In this document: positions 30,366-40,328 of the stretch, piece after piece
How the letters are laid out: every line of letters begins with the position of its first letter
How positions within the stretch are numbered: position 1 is the stretch's first letter
Source: Thiopseudomonas acetoxidans
GTDB lineage: Bacteria; Pseudomonadota; Gammaproteobacteria; Pseudomonadales; Pseudomonadaceae
Direction: 5' to 3'
NCBI RefSeq assembly: GCF_030362935.1
Contig: NZ_JAUCDY010000003.1
Location: 1-64,000 of the forward strand
DNA length: 64,000 bases
Made by a program: the position numbers and the translations under genes
The notes under the pieces: model-generated
What the model saw: the letters and a program-made list of their open reading frames with translations, nothing else
Database searches by the model: none
Told to the model about the DNA's origin: nothing

Positions 30366-31619
30366 ATGGGATACCAAAAGATCCAAGTGCCAGCTGGTGA
30401 CAAAATCACCGTTAATGCCGACATGTCCTTAACCGTTCCAAATAACCCAATCATTCCTTACATCGAGGGTGATGGTATTGGTACTGATATCAGCCCAGTA
30501 ATGATCAAAGTGGTTGATGCAGCGGTTGAGAAAGCATATGGCGGTCAGCGTAAAATTTCCTGGATGGAAGTGTATGCTGGCGAAAAAGCCACTCAGGTTT
30601 ATGATTCTGAAACCTGGTTACCAGAAGAAACCCTAGAAGCTGTACGTGACTACGTTGTTTCTATTAAGGGTCCATTAACCACTCCAGTGGGTGGTGGCAT
30701 TCGTTCCTTGAACGTAGCTCTGCGTCAACAGCTTGATCTTTATGTGTGCTTGCGTCCAGTACGCTGGTTCGAAGGCGTACCAAGCCCTGTTAAGCGCCCG
30801 CAAGACACAGATATGGTTATCTTCCGTGAGAACTCAGAAGATATTTACGCCGGTGTTGAGTGGCAAGCAGGTACACCAGAAGCCGATAAAGTTATCAAGT
30901 TCTTAACCGAAGAAATGGGCGCAACTAAAATTCGCTTCACTGAAAACTGCGGTATCGGTATCAAGCCAGTTTCTGAGCAGGGTACCAAGCGTTTAGTACG
31001 TAAGGCGTTGCAGTACGCAGTAGATAACAACCGCGAATCCGTAACCATCGTGCACAAAGGCAACATCATGAAATTCACCGAAGGTGCTTTCAAAGATTGG
31101 GGCTACGAAGTTGCACGTGATGAGTTTGGTGCAGAGTTATTGGATGGCGGTCCTTGGATGCAGTTCAAGAATCCTAACACAGGCACAAATATCGTTGTTA
31201 AAGATGCTATTGCTGACGCCATGCTGCAGCAAATCGTTCTGCGTCCAGCAGAGTACGACGTTATTGCAACCTTGAACCTAAACGGTGACTACATTTCTGA
31301 CGCACTTGCGGCGCAGGTTGGTGGTATTGGTATCGCACCCGGTGCGAACCTATCTGACAGCGTTGCTATGTTCGAAGCGACTCACGGTACAGCACCTAAG
31401 TACGCAGGTCAGGACAAAGTGAACCCAGGTTCACTGATTCTTTCTGCAGAAATGATGTTACGCCACATGGGTTGGACTGAAGCAGCTGATTTAATCATTG
31501 ATGGTATCAATGGCGCGATCTCTGACAAGACCGTAACCTATGACTTTGAGCGTCTGATGGACGATGCTAAGCTGCTGTCCTGCTCAGAGTTTGGTGATGC
31601 AATGATTGCTAAAATGTAA
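30366..31619 (+). CDS. icd: NADP-dependent isocitrate dehydrogenase
   Basis: Icd oxidises isocitrate to 2-oxoglutarate in the TCA cycle and competes with AceA at the glyoxylate branch point. The 417-residue protein has [16 protein letters not shown], the regulated Ser in [18 protein letters not shown] (E. coli Ser113 equivalent), and the DHxxx-type nucleotide region ending in [14 protein letters not shown] 30366 has GGAG 7 bases upstream; the first ATG at 30354 overlaps that site. A terminator follows the stop. Confidence 0.96.
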   Translation: MGYQKIQVPAGDKITVNADMSLTVPNNPIIPYIEGDGIGTDISPVMIKVVDAAVEKAYGGQRKISWMEVYAGEKATQVYDSETWLPEETLEAVRDYVVSIKGPLTTPVGGGIRSLNVALRQQLDLYVCLRPVRWFEGVPSPVKRPQDTDMVIFRENSEDIYAGVEWQAGTPEADKVIKFLTEEMGATKIRFTENCGIGIKPVSEQGTKRLVRKALQYAVDNNRESVTIVHKGNIMKFTEGAFKDWGYEVARDEFGAELLDGGPWMQFKNPNTGTNIVVKDAIADAMLQQIVLRPAEYDVIATLNLNGDYISDALAAQVGGIGIAPGANLSDSVAMFEATHGTAPKYAGQDKVNPGSLILSAEMMLRHMGWTEAADLIIDGINGAISDKTVTYDFERLMDDAKLLSCSEFGDAMIAKM

Positions 31620-31643
31620 TTTTTGACATTACTTCGTAACACA

Positions 31644-31678
31644 AAACGCCTCACTCTTTGTTAGTGGGGCGTTTTTAT
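31644..31678 (+). terminator. Intrinsic terminator of icd
   Basis: The stem AACGCCTCACT / AGTGGGGCGTT (one mismatch) encloses CTTTGTT and is followed by TTTTATT. It lies 25 bases after the icd stop. Confidence 0.88.
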
Positions 31679-31696
31679 TCGTGTGATGAGATAGCC

Positions 31697-32266
31697 ATGA
31701 CAACCGATGACGACTTCGCCATATTTGCCCAGCAAATGCAGGGTGTTCGACGTATTCATGTCGATCAGGCGGATACTGGAAAGAAACGAACGAACTCTAA
31801 ACTGCTTTCTGGCCGGCGGGCGAATGCGGTAGAGACTGTAACAGAGCTTAAAGTGGACGGGCTATCGGATCAGTTTGTCCTAGATGTGGGTCCTGAGGAT
31901 TTTTTGCTGTGGCAAAGTAATGGTGTGCAAGACAGCCAATTACGCCGTTTAAAAGCAGGGCAAATCCCTTTTGATGGCAGCATCGACCTGCACGGTATGA
32001 GCGTAGAGGAAGCGCGTTCTGAGTTGTGGGAGTTTTTAGCCGAAGCCGTACGCCTAGAAGTGCGCTGTGTGCGTGTTACCCATGGTAAATCCAATCGCCC
32101 TGATGGGCGCAAGCCTATTCTGAAAAGTCATGCCAACACCTGGTTGCGCCAACACGACAGAGTACTCGCCTTTAGCTCTTGCTTGCCTAAGCATGGTGGT
32201 ACAGGTGCACTGTACGTGCTGCTGCGCCGAACCATGCTGGAAGGACGGGATGAGCCTGTATTCTAG
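31697..32266 (+). CDS. Smr domain protein
   Basis: This 189-residue protein has a C-terminal Smr domain (about 100-185): IDLHGMSVEEARSELWEFL, VRVTHGKSNRPDGRKPILKS and FSSCLPKHGGTGALYVLLRR, including the HGxG motif of Smr nucleases. E. coli SmrB cleaves mRNA on collided ribosomes; this may be its homologue or the related SmrA. ATG 31697 is preferred; the start at 31658 would overlap the icd terminator hairpin. Confidence 0.87.
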   Translation: MTTDDDFAIFAQQMQGVRRIHVDQADTGKKRTNSKLLSGRRANAVETVTELKVDGLSDQFVLDVGPEDFLLWQSNGVQDSQLRRLKAGQIPFDGSIDLHGMSVEEARSELWEFLAEAVRLEVRCVRVTHGKSNRPDGRKPILKSHANTWLRQHDRVLAFSSCLPKHGGTGALYVLLRRTMLEGRDEPVF

Positions 32267-32272
32267 AGGCTG

Positions 32273-33712
32273 TTAGCGTATTGGCGTTTGTAGGTGCAGA
32301 GAGTTCAATAGCGAATCTAAAATACCGTTGTGAATATTGACGGGGTGGTTAAGGATAGCCACTATCACCCAAGGTTCACCGTCTTTATCATTACTGTAGC
32401 CAGCAATGGCGCGAACGTTTCTTAAAGTCCCAGTTTTGATGCGTGCTTGGCCGGCTATGGGGCTTCTACGCAAGCGTCTGCTCATAGTGCCGTCAATAGC
32501 TACTAGAGGTAATGAGGCCTGAAACTCAGCCGCATAAGGACTGCTGGCCGCATCTTTAAGCATCAATGCCAGCTCGTAAGCGCTTAACCTTTCCGAACGT
32601 GATAGACCTGAGCCGTTTTCAATAATCAGGCTAGGACGCTGGATGCCTTTGCTTTTCCACCATTCAATAACTACGCGTTTAGCTGCTTCAGCATCATCTG
32701 TGTCCGTGGCAAGCCGGTTGTTAGCGCCGATAGTTAAAAAAAGTTGCTTGGCCATAGCGTTGTTGCTGAATTTGTTTACATCACGAATGGCTTCGGCAAC
32801 TGAAATCGAAGGTAATGAGCTTAAACGACTGGCAGAACGAGGCGTGACTGCGAAAACAGTTTTGCCGGAAATTGTTCCGCCCATATCTTCCCAAGTACTG
32901 CGAATGATTCCAGCGGCGTAACGCTCATGCTCCATAAAAGCAAAATACTTTTGCGTTGAGCAACCTTCCGGAATAGAACCCGTCACTCTCAGTGTGTGCC
33001 TCTCATCAGTTTGCAATGGGTGGAAATATACTTTGGTGTGTGCGTTACAGTTTTGTGGTGGTATGACCCGCACCTGATTGTCCACCATCACATCGGGGAT
33101 AAAGGGATCGCTGGTTACTGTAGCGCCGGTTAGGCTACCGGTCACAATGAAGCGTTGCGCGTTAAAGTTAACCAATAAGCTGCTGCCATCCACCATAAAA
33201 GGTCGATACAGATCGCCTTTCTCGCCATCAAAAGCTTTAAAGCTTTCGATTTGATAAAAAGAACCGTCTAAAACTAGGTCGCCATTGATGTGGCTGATGC
33301 CCTGTAGTTTTAGGTTGCGCAGCAGCAACCAGAGACGTTCTATCGTTAACTTAGGGTCGCCACCACTACGGAAATACAGGTTGCCATTGAGTTTATTACC
33401 CTCGATTTTTCCATCGGTGAGCAAATCGGTGCGCCAGGTAAAGGCCGGGCCTAAGTTTTCCAATGCAGCATAAGTAGTCACCAGCTTAATAACGGATGCA
33501 GGATTAACGCTGGTGTTTGCGTTATAGAAGGTTCCTTTGCTGGTTGAGTTTTTGTTTAACGGCAATGTAACCAAGGCAAGCGCATGTGTAGGCAACTGGT
33601 TTTTTTGTAAGATTTTTTGCACGTCGGTTAAATTGGGGTGTGCAGAATGTGCTTGAAGGTGGAATGTGGAGAAAGTAAGTGCAAGGGTGAAGCTGAGTAT
33701 TTTACGTAACAT
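32273..33712 (-). CDS. dacB: D-alanyl-D-alanine carboxypeptidase/endopeptidase (PBP4)
   Basis: This periplasmic penicillin-binding protein trims or opens peptidoglycan cross-links. The 479-residue protein has a signal peptide (first ~23 residues), the catalytic SVIK tetrad (S73, K76) in NPASVIKLVTTYAAL, the SNN motif in VNKFSNNAMAKQ and KTG in ARIKTGTLRN. Domain layout and length fit class C PBP4. It is divergent from yggL, as PA3047/PA3046 in PAO1 (from memory). Confidence 0.94.
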   Translation of the reverse strand: MLRKILSFTLALTFSTFHLQAHSAHPNLTDVQKILQKNQLPTHALALVTLPLNKNSTSKGTFYNANTSVNPASVIKLVTTYAALENLGPAFTWRTDLLTDGKIEGNKLNGNLYFRSGGDPKLTIERLWLLLRNLKLQGISHINGDLVLDGSFYQIESFKAFDGEKGDLYRPFMVDGSSLLVNFNAQRFIVTGSLTGATVTSDPFIPDVMVDNQVRVIPPQNCNAHTKVYFHPLQTDERHTLRVTGSIPEGCSTQKYFAFMEHERYAAGIIRSTWEDMGGTISGKTVFAVTPRSASRLSSLPSISVAEAIRDVNKFSNNAMAKQLFLTIGANNRLATDTDDAEAAKRVVIEWWKSKGIQRPSLIIENGSGLSRSERLSAYELALMLKDAASSPYAAEFQASLPLVAIDGTMSRRLRRSPIAGQARIKTGTLRNVRAIAGYSNDKDGEPWVIVAILNHPVNIHNGILDSLLNSLHLQTPIR

Positions 33713-33862
33713 TTTAACTACTACTGCCTAAGGGAGGGTGAGACGCTTATTGTTACGCACTTTATCAAGTAATAGGCGGTTGATGAAGCAGTAAATTTTT
33801 TCGCGTATGGCTTTTTGTAAGAACAACTCTGTTAAGATACGCGCACAAATAGGAGACCTACT

Positions 33863-34198
33863 ATGGCTAAAAATCGTTCCCGTCGTTTACGTAAAAAACT
33901 TTGTGTTGATGAGTTCCAAGAATTAGGCTTTGAAGTGCAGCTTGAGTACCCAGAAGACACTACAGATGAGACCGTTGAAGCGTTCTTTTCTGACTTTATT
34001 GTGCAAGCCATAGAAGCAAATGGTTTGGCGCTGATTGGCGGTCCAGAGTACTCATTGGTGTGCTTGGCAAAGCGTGGCTCGGTCAGCGAAGAGCAGCGCG
34101 CTGCTGTTGAAGGCTGGCTTAAAGCACGTAAAGAGCATAGCTCTTGCACCGTTAGTCCGTTATTGGATGCTTGGTATCCAGGTAATGCGATAGCGTAA
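33863..34198 (+). CDS. yggL: YggL family protein (DUF469)
   Basis: This 111-residue protein has the YggL start MAKNRSRRLRKKLCVDEFQE, then LGFEVQLEYPED and AIEANGLALIGG. YggL associates with the 50S ribosomal subunit in E. coli. An AGGAG site (33851) precedes the ATG. An intrinsic terminator follows, so it is monocistronic. Confidence 0.92.
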   Translation: MAKNRSRRLRKKLCVDEFQELGFEVQLEYPEDTTDETVEAFFSDFIVQAIEANGLALIGGPEYSLVCLAKRGSVSEEQRAAVEGWLKARKEHSSCTVSPLLDAWYPGNAIA

Positions 34199-34225
34199 GT
34201 GATGCATGTAAAACGATGCACATAT

Positions 34226-34258
34226 AAAAAAACGCCACATTTAAGTGGCGTTTTTTAT
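34226..34258. terminator. Bidirectional intrinsic terminator
   Basis: The stem AAAACGCCAC / GTGGCGTTTT with an ATTTAA loop has an A-run before it and a T-run after it. It separates yggL from the convergent amrZ-like gene and could serve both. Confidence 0.88.
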
Positions 34259-34270
34259 TGCAGAGAAGAA

Positions 34271-34594
34271 CTAGTCTTCGTTCTGGGTATCAATATCATG
34301 TGTAATCAATGCCAGCAGAGCGTTTTGCTGACGTTGAGCTAAAAAGCGAAAGTGTTGCAGCAACTCACGCTCATGAATGCTGAGTTCAGGGCTATCTATG
34401 CGTAAGCCTTGTTCTAAGTTAACTCCATCTTCCTGGTTAAGGCTCTGCTCTATGCGCGCTATTATTTCTGAGTTCATACTGCGGTGATTGTTGCGTGCTA
34501 CCTCAGCGATACGATTGCGCATGCCTGAAGGCAAGCGAACAACAAACTTGTCAGCAGTACGGCTAGTGTTGGCAATTTTTCTTGCAGTGCTCAT
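34271..34594 (-). CDS. amrZ: AmrZ/AlgZ-like ribbon-helix-helix regulator
   Basis: This 107-residue Arc-family DNA-binding protein is very close to P. aeruginosa Amr[21 protein letters not shown] (DNA-contacting strand and helix A), [20 protein letters not shown] (helix B) and a C-terminal tetramerisation tail with [17 protein letters not shown] and [10 protein letters not shown]. AmrZ controls alginate, motility, polysaccharide and c-di-GMP genes in Pseudomonas. It stands next to dacB-yggL, which differs from PAO1. Target promoters are not evident here. Confidence 0.9.
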   Translation of the reverse strand: MSTARKIANTSRTADKFVVRLPSGMRNRIAEVARNNHRSMNSEIIARIEQSLNQEDGVNLEQGLRIDSPELSIHERELLQHFRFLAQRQQNALLALITHDIDTQNED

Positions 34595-34931
34595 ATATCA
34601 ACCAATCAGTGTAATAAGTTTAATGAAATGATAATAAAACCGGGCGCATCTTGCAGTGAAACTAATCGTAGGTGTAGGTAATTTTCCAGAAATTACAAAC
34701 CTTAAGGCGCTTTATAAGTACGTACAATACTTTAACGCTAACACTAAAATAGTCAATTAGAAAAGCAATTTGATACAAATAGGCCTATAGCTGCAGGGTT
34801 GTTACTGTTGTTTGGTGCACAGGCAATGCTTAAGCAAGCACAGTTTGGCGATGCGTTTGATTTTCAGCGCTCTACTTAAGGTTTTTTGGTGTAAAGTACG
34901 CCTTTATTTTTGTGAAGAAGCGGGTGGCAAA
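34595..34931. other. Divergent promoter region of amrZ and the OmpA-like gene
   Basis: This AT-rich gap of 337 bases carries two divergent promoters by position. I could not pick out reliable -35/-10 pairs or operators, and no RNA gene is visible. An in-frame extension of the downstream gene into this gap (from 34812) lacks family support. Confidence 0.5.
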
Positions 34932-35477
34932 ATGAGAAAATTATGGGTTTTCCTAACCCTGTCCTTAAGCTTAATGTTTGCTAGCGCAGTGCTTGCAGCT
35001 GATAAAAAAGCGGCGAAGTGGAATTTATCACGCTTACCTGTATTGCAAGAAGCCGTGGCGGGAACCACCTTTGAGTTGCACGAGCTAGAGGATGCGTTGT
35101 TAATTAAAGTGTATGCCGCGGGCACCTTTAAACCTGAACGTCCAGAGCTGTTACTGCCATCGGCTTTAAGTAAGGTGGGTCAACTAGGGCGACACTTAGC
35201 CGCGGATCAAGAGCTCTCTATTTTGGTGTTGGGCATGTCGGCAGAACAAAAAAACTCAATCAAGCAGCAAGAGATTAGTCATGCGCGCGCTAAATCCTTG
35301 GCCAGCATTTTGCGTTTAAATAAGATTTCAACGGTACGTATGCAAGCTTTTGGCGTGGGAGCATCACCACAAGCGGGCCCAGAGCTGGCCGCCAGTATTC
35401 TTATCGTTCCTGTCAACGAGTTGCCGACCTTTGCCGCACATTTCCGCGAAACCCCAATATTTTTAGCGCACGAATAA
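34932..35477 (+). CDS. Exported OmpA-C-like domain protein
   Basis: This 181-residue protein starts with a signal peptide (MRKLWVFLTLSLSLMFASAV, cut near LAA). The mature part has a degenerate OmpA/MotB-like domain: LGRHLAADQELSILVLGMS, then ISHARAKSLASILRLNKIS and VRMQAFGVGA. The usual peptidoglycan-binding Asp and Arg pair is not obvious. ATG 34932 has GGTGG 7 bases upstream. It precedes pdxH, matching a PA1048-PA1049 arrangement in PAO1 (from memory). Confidence 0.72.
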   Translation: MRKLWVFLTLSLSLMFASAVLAADKKAAKWNLSRLPVLQEAVAGTTFELHELEDALLIKVYAAGTFKPERPELLLPSALSKVGQLGRHLAADQELSILVLGMSAEQKNSIKQQEISHARAKSLASILRLNKISTVRMQAFGVGASPQAGPELAASILIVPVNELPTFAAHFRETPIFLAHE

Positions 35478-35516
35478 TTCAATAGCCAAAAATACATTCC
35501 AACAGAGCAGCACGTC

Positions 35517-36167
35517 ATGAACCATGAAGAACTGGCGCACATGCGCAGAAACTATATTAAAGAGGGTTTACTCGAACAACATGCCCCCGCTGATCCTTTT
35601 GCGTTGTTTGATTTATGGTTGGAACAGGCTGTAGCTACCGAGCTGGCACCCACAGAGCCTAATGCCATGACGCTGGCAACCGCTGATGCGCAGGGGCAGC
35701 CACACTGTCGCGTGCTGCTACTTAAAGACTTTGATGAGTCGGGTTTTGTTTTTTATACCAATTATCAAAGCAATAAAGGCTTGGAGATTGAGAAAAACCC
35801 CAAGGCAGCGATGATGTTTTTTTGGCCTGTACTTGAGCGCCAAGTGCGTATTGAAGGTCGGCTTGAAAAAGTAAGCGAGCAGGAGTCGGATGAGTACTTT
35901 CAAATTCGTCCTTTAGGAAGTCGCATTGGTGCGTGGGCCTCGCCACAAAGTAGACCACTGCGTGACAGAGCAGAGCTGGAAGAGCGGGTTGTCCAAGCCC
36001 AGTCACGTTTTCAACAAGATCCACCGCGACCACCGTACTGGGGCGGTTATAAACTGGTGGCAAACAGCATTGAGTTTTGGCAGGGGCGACCGGATCGCTT
36101 GCACGACCGTTTGTTTTACCTAAAGCAGAGTACAAATGACTGGTTGCGCCAACGCTTAGCACCTTAA
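35517..36167 (+). CDS. pdxH: Pyridoxine/pyridoxamine 5'-phosphate oxidase
   Basis: PdxH uses FMN to make pyridoxal 5'-phosphate. The 216-residue protein has [20 protein letters not shown], the FMN site around [20 protein letters not shown] and the C-terminal signature [19 protein letters not shown]. Length and motifs are complete. Confidence 0.96.
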   Translation: MNHEELAHMRRNYIKEGLLEQHAPADPFALFDLWLEQAVATELAPTEPNAMTLATADAQGQPHCRVLLLKDFDESGFVFYTNYQSNKGLEIEKNPKAAMMFFWPVLERQVRIEGRLEKVSEQESDEYFQIRPLGSRIGAWASPQSRPLRDRAELEERVVQAQSRFQQDPPRPPYWGGYKLVANSIEFWQGRPDRLHDRLFYLKQSTNDWLRQRLAP

Positions 36168-36187
36168 GCGTTGGGCGATGAGACGCT

Positions 36188-36424
36188 TTAGTTGGTTGTG
36201 TAGCGGTCTGCGGCGGCTTGTAACCATGTTGCTAGTTCACGTTTTGGGATTTTCAGCTGCTGTGCTTGCGCCAGTTGCTCTAGCATATAGGCCTGTTTAG
36301 CTTTGTCTTTTTCAGCCATTGATAAGGCAAGGTCACGGTTAACCCAGCGCTTAATGCGCACGTAAAGCCACCAGTGAAAATAAAATCCAGAAATGCTTAC
36401 CACTGCAACAATAAAATAATCCAT
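36188..36424 (-). CDS. Small hypothetical membrane protein
   Basis: This 78-residue protein has one N-terminal membrane segment (MDYFIVAVVSISGFYFHWWL) and a basic, helical cytoplasmic tail with KDKAKQAYMLEQLAQAQQLK. I do not recognise a named family. It lies between pdxH and the SlyB-like gene on the opposite strand; a small hypothetical is found at that place in Pseudomonas too, from memory. Confidence 0.65.
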   Translation of the reverse strand: MDYFIVAVVSISGFYFHWWLYVRIKRWVNRDLALSMAEKDKAKQAYMLEQLAQAQQLKIPKRELATWLQAAADRYTTN

Positions 36425-36510
36425 ATAAAACTCTTACCTGATTTGGAAGTCTTAAGACTCACGGGGTCATAACTTGTTTGATAATAAATCGAGCAAAGGA
36501 GAAATAGAAT

Positions 36511-36972
36511 ATGCTTAAAACAAGTCTAATCGCAATCCTTTTGACCAGCACGGCGCTGGTCTCCGGGTGTGCTAGTAAGCTCAGCGGGGAAAGTTACTCG
36601 CGTGATGAAGCGCGCCAAGTGCAGACTGTACGTATGGGAACAATTGAATCTCTGCGTCCCGTTAAAATTGAAGGTACAAAAACGCCGATTGGAGCCGGTA
36701 CAGGTGCGGTAATAGGTGGTATTGCCGGCAGTGGTGTTGGTGGCGGTCGTGGTAGTGCTGTGGCAGCGGTTATCGGTGCAGTAGCAGGGGGAATGATCGG
36801 TGCGGCCACTGAAGAAGGGCTAACACGTACACAGGGTGTTGAAATCACAGTGCGTGAAGATGATGGTGTGATGCGCGCCTATGTGCAGGCATTAAACCCC
36901 AATGAAACCTTCCATGTGGGTGACCGTGTACGTATCACTAATGTAAAAGGCACCTACCGAGTAAGCCGCTAG
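36511..36972 (+). CDS. SlyB-like glycine-zipper outer-membrane lipoprotein
   Basis: This 153-residue lipoprotein has a signal with lipobox (ALVSGC, acylated Cys ~20), followed by a glycine-zipper double hydrophobic segment (IGAGTGAVIGGIAGSGVGGG and AVIGAVAGGMIGAATEEG) and a C-terminal beta domain. It resembles SlyB/PcP, which in other bacteria shields outer-membrane proteins during envelope stress. AAAGGAG precedes the ATG. The Mrp antiporter operon follows. Confidence 0.88.
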   Translation: MLKTSLIAILLTSTALVSGCASKLSGESYSRDEARQVQTVRMGTIESLRPVKIEGTKTPIGAGTGAVIGGIAGSGVGGGRGSAVAAVIGAVAGGMIGAATEEGLTRTQGVEITVREDDGVMRAYVQALNPNETFHVGDRVRITNVKGTYRVSR

Positions 36973-37012
36973 TAACCTGTAACACCTTACAAAGGTTCCA
37001 CGACAAATAAAC

Positions 37013-37060
37013 ACTCCAGCTGTATATCTTAGTAATGTTTAGGTATGCCGCTGGAGTTTT
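37013..37060 (+). terminator. Possible intrinsic terminator with long loop
   Basis: ACTCCAGC and GCTGGAGT are perfect 8-bp arms separated by 29 bases, followed by TTT. They lie 40 bases after the SlyB-like gene. The long loop and short T-run make the call moderate. Confidence 0.5.
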
Positions 37061-37197
37061 GTAACATTTTGAATTTTAATGCGGGTTTTCTTGAATAGAC
37101 AGTTAAGGTTATCGTATAAAATAATTTTAGCGTATGCGCACGCTTGGTATGGTTTCGTCCTGCATAAAGCGTAATAACAAGAACTGGGGATTCAAGC

Positions 37198-39987
37198 ATG
37201 TTGGTTGCTTTACTGTTATTGCCATTTTTCTGTGCCTTGTTGGTACTTTTTTTGGCTAACCGTCCGCGTCGATTAATCGTGGCGCTATCCAGTGTTGCTC
37301 CAGTATTAGGCTTGCTTTTGTTAGGCAGCAAAGCGCGTGAAATTTTGGGTGGTGAGGCTATTTGTGCGCAACAGGCTTGGCTGCCAAGCTTGGGACTTAA
37401 TCTTAATTTTTGCTTAGATGGCTTAAGTTTTCTTTTTTCTCTCTTAATTCTCGGCATAGGCCTGCTGGTCATTATCTATGCACGCTATTACATGGCGGAG
37501 CAGGAAAGAGTCGCCAAATTCTTTGCAAGCCTGTTACTGTTTATGGGCGCCATGCTGGGTGTGGTGCTGTCGAGTAACCTGTTGCTGATGCTGATGTTTT
37601 GGGAGCTGACCAGTCTTTCTTCATTTTTACTAATTGGTTTTTGGAGTCAGCGTGCAGAAGCTCGTGCTGGTGCGCGCATGGCGCTGGCGGTTACCGGTGG
37701 TGGTGGGCTGGCGTTGTTAGCCGGTATTCTGCTGCTCGGTAATATAGTGGGCAGTTATGAGTTGGCCGACGTCATTGCAGCCAAAGAGCTGATTCTTGCA
37801 CATAAACTCTATCCCATTACCTTGATTTTGGTGCTGATCGGCGCATTCACTAAGTCCGCCCAATTTCCTTTTCACTTTTGGTTACCCCATGCCATGTCGG
37901 CACCGACCCCGGTATCTGCGTACTTGCACTCAGCGACCATGGTGAAGGCCGGGGTGTTTTTGCTGGCGCGTTTATACCCAGCGCTTGCTGGAACGGATTG
38001 GTGGTTCTATCTGGTTACCTTTACTGGACTGGTGACATTGTTAATTGGTGCGATTACGGCGCTGTTCCAACACGACCTTAAAGGGTTACTGGCGTATTCC
38101 ACTGTCAGTCATTTGGGTCTGATTACCATGCTGTTTGGTATCGGATCTGACTTAGCGCCCGTGGCGGCTATTTTCCACATTATTAACCATGCCACCTTTA
38201 AAGCCTCTTTGTTTATGGCGGCAGGAATTATTGATCATGAAACTGGCACTCGTGATATGCGGCGTATTAATGGGCTGTGGAAATACATGCCCCATACCGC
38301 GCTGCTGGCGATGGTGGCGTCTTCAGCGATGGCGGGTGTGCCTTTGCTGAATGGTTTTTTGAGTAAAGAAATGTTTTTTGCCGAAACCCTACACCAGCAA
38401 CTCTTGGGTAGTTTTAGTTGGTTGATTCCTGCCTTGGCAACAGCAGCTGCTGTGTTTTCGGTCGCTTATTCACTGCGTTTTATTCATGATGTGTTCTTTA
38501 ACGGTGAGCCCATTAATTTGCCGAAGTTTCCACCACATGAACCGCCGCGCTATATGAAAACACCGGTCGAAATACTGGTGTTCTTATGCTTGTTAGTGGG
38601 CATGTTGCCGGCCTATAGCGTGTCGGGTTTGCTAGCCAGTGCCGCGCAAGCCAGTTTGGGTCACGCACCGCCTGAATATAGCCTCACGATTTGGCATGGC
38701 TTAAATACGCCGCTACTGATGAGCACGGCTGCGATGTTGGGTGGGATTTTGATTTACCTGTTTAGACGACCGCTCTATGCATGGTATGACGGACTTCCCA
38801 GCTTAAACGCATTGGACACCTTCAAGTATTTTTTACAGCGCTCAACGGCGCAATCCTCACAGATTGTGGCACGCGTGCAAGCTGCTTCATTGCAGCGATT
38901 TATAGCCATTGTTTTGCTAAGCGTGTGTGCTGTAGTGCTGTGGAAGCTGTTGCCCATGACGCGCCTCAGTGGTGATGAGCCCTTGTCACCGGTGGACCCG
39001 CTCACCCTAATTGGTCTGGCGGCCATGGTGCTGACGGCGCTGCTAACTGTTATGTATCACCGCCAACGCCTGATCTCACTAACCACCTTAAGCGTGGTGG
39101 GGCTGGTTACTGCGATGTTGTTTGCACGCTTTTCTGCTCCGGACTTGGCATTAACGCAGTTAGTGGTGGAAGTAGTGACCATTTTATTAATGCTGCTGGT
39201 GCTGAATTTTATTCCGGAAAAATCACCGATAGAAAGTAGTAGTCTGCGACGCTTAAGGGATTTTTGTATAGCCTTGGTTAGTGGTGGTTTGGTGGCGGTG
39301 TTGACCTATGCCGTGCTCACGCGCCCCTTTAGCAGCATTGCTGATTACTACTTAGCTAACAGCGTCAGTGGTGGCGGTGGCACAAACGTGGTCAATGTGA
39401 TTTTGGTCGACTTTAGGGGCTTTGATACTCTGGGCGAAATTAGCGTCTTGGCCATTACGGCAATGGCCGTCATGGCGTTGTTACATGGCTTACGACTGCC
39501 GCACAGACGTACGGATCATCATGGAAAATTTTGGGCAGCACACAGCCATTACCTGATGCTGAAAATTCTAACCCGACTCTTGCTCCCTTTAGCGTTATTG
39601 GTTTCCGTGTTTATGTTTTTGCGCGGTCATAATGAGCCGGGTGGTGGTTTTATTGCCGGTTTGATTACCTCAGTTGCGCTAGTGTTACTGCAGGTAAGCT
39701 CTGGACAGGCATGGGTTGAGCGACGCATCAAGTTTAATTACCGTGTGATGGCTTCAGCTGGAGTGTTATTGGCGGGCTTTACCGGGTTGGCCAGCTGGTT
39801 TTTTGGCAAGCCGTACCTCACCTCGGCCCACGGCAGTGTGACTATTCCTTGGTTGGGTGAAATGGAGTTGGCTTCTGCCATGGTGTTTGACCTGGGTGTG
39901 TATTTAACCGTGGTGGGCGGTACGTTGTTAATTCTGAGTAGTCTGGGTCGTCTAGGCCACTATGTTAAGTTACCGGAGGGCAAATAA
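37198..39987 (+). CDS. mrpA: Mrp/Sha cation:proton antiporter subunit A (fused A/B)
   Basis: This 929-residue, ~20-helix membrane protein has the NuoL-like core with LTSLSSFLLIGFWSQRAEAR, SAPTPVSAYLHSATMVKAGV and LLAYSTVSHLGLITMLFGIG, then the MrpA-specific domain and an MrpB-like C-terminus (LRGHNEPGGGFIAGLITSVA). This fused form is typical of Pseudomonas ShaA. The complex exchanges Na+ for protons across the inner membrane for pH and salt tolerance. Its stop overlaps the mrpC start by one base. Confidence 0.95.
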   Translation: MLVALLLLPFFCALLVLFLANRPRRLIVALSSVAPVLGLLLLGSKAREILGGEAICAQQAWLPSLGLNLNFCLDGLSFLFSLLILGIGLLVIIYARYYMAEQERVAKFFASLLLFMGAMLGVVLSSNLLLMLMFWELTSLSSFLLIGFWSQRAEARAGARMALAVTGGGGLALLAGILLLGNIVGSYELADVIAAKELILAHKLYPITLILVLIGAFTKSAQFPFHFWLPHAMSAPTPVSAYLHSATMVKAGVFLLARLYPALAGTDWWFYLVTFTGLVTLLIGAITALFQHDLKGLLAYSTVSHLGLITMLFGIGSDLAPVAAIFHIINHATFKASLFMAAGIIDHETGTRDMRRINGLWKYMPHTALLAMVASSAMAGVPLLNGFLSKEMFFAETLHQQLLGSFSWLIPALATAAAVFSVAYSLRFIHDVFFNGEPINLPKFPPHEPPRYMKTPVEILVFLCLLVGMLPAYSVSGLLASAAQASLGHAPPEYSLTIWHGLNTPLLMSTAAMLGGILIYLFRRPLYAWYDGLPSLNALDTFKYFLQRSTAQSSQIVARVQAASLQRFIAIVLLSVCAVVLWKLLPMTRLSGDEPLSPVDPLTLIGLAAMVLTALLTVMYHRQRLISLTTLSVVGLVTAMLFARFSAPDLALTQLVVEVVTILLMLLVLNFIPEKSPIESSSLRRLRDFCIALVSGGLVAVLTYAVLTRPFSSIADYYLANSVSGGGGTNVVNVILVDFRGFDTLGEISVLAITAMAVMALLHGLRLPHRRTDHHGKFWAAHSHYLMLKILTRLLLPLALLVSVFMFLRGHNEPGGGFIAGLITSVALVLLQVSSGQAWVERRIKFNYRVMASAGVLLAGFTGLASWFFGKPYLTSAHGSVTIPWLGEMELASAMVFDLGVYLTVVGGTLLILSSLGRLGHYVKLPEGK

Positions 39988-40328
39988 TGGAGCTATGGAT
40001 TGCTTGCGCCATTGGCGGCCTAGTGTTTTGCGGCGTGTATTTGATTTTGCGTGCGCGCACCTTTCCCGTAGCCTTGGGCCTTACGCTGTTGTCGTACGCC
40101 ATTAATATCTTTCTGTTTTCCATGGGCCGTTTAAAAACAGGCCAGCCTGCAGTGATTGGCACCTCGGCTAGTTATACCGATCCTGTTCCGCAAGCCTTGG
40201 TGTTAACCGCCATTGTGATCGGATTTGCGATGACGGCGTTTTTACTGATTTTATCCCTGCGCGCCTATGTGATTTTGGGTACGGACCATGTGGATGGTTC
40301 TGAGAAAAATAAACAGGAGGCACCGTGA
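39987..40328 (+). CDS. mrpC: Mrp/Sha antiporter subunit C
   Basis: This 113-residue NuoK-like subunit has three membrane helices; visible are IACAIGGLVFCGVYLIL, ALGLTLLSYAINIFLFSMGR and DPVPQALVLTAIVIGFAMTA. The start is joined to mrpA (1-base overlap) and the end overlaps mrpD by 4 bases, giving strict co-translation. Confidence 0.94.
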   Translation: MELWIACAIGGLVFCGVYLILRARTFPVALGLTLLSYAINIFLFSMGRLKTGQPAVIGTSASYTDPVPQALVLTAIVIGFAMTAFLLILSLRAYVILGTDHVDGSEKNKQEAP

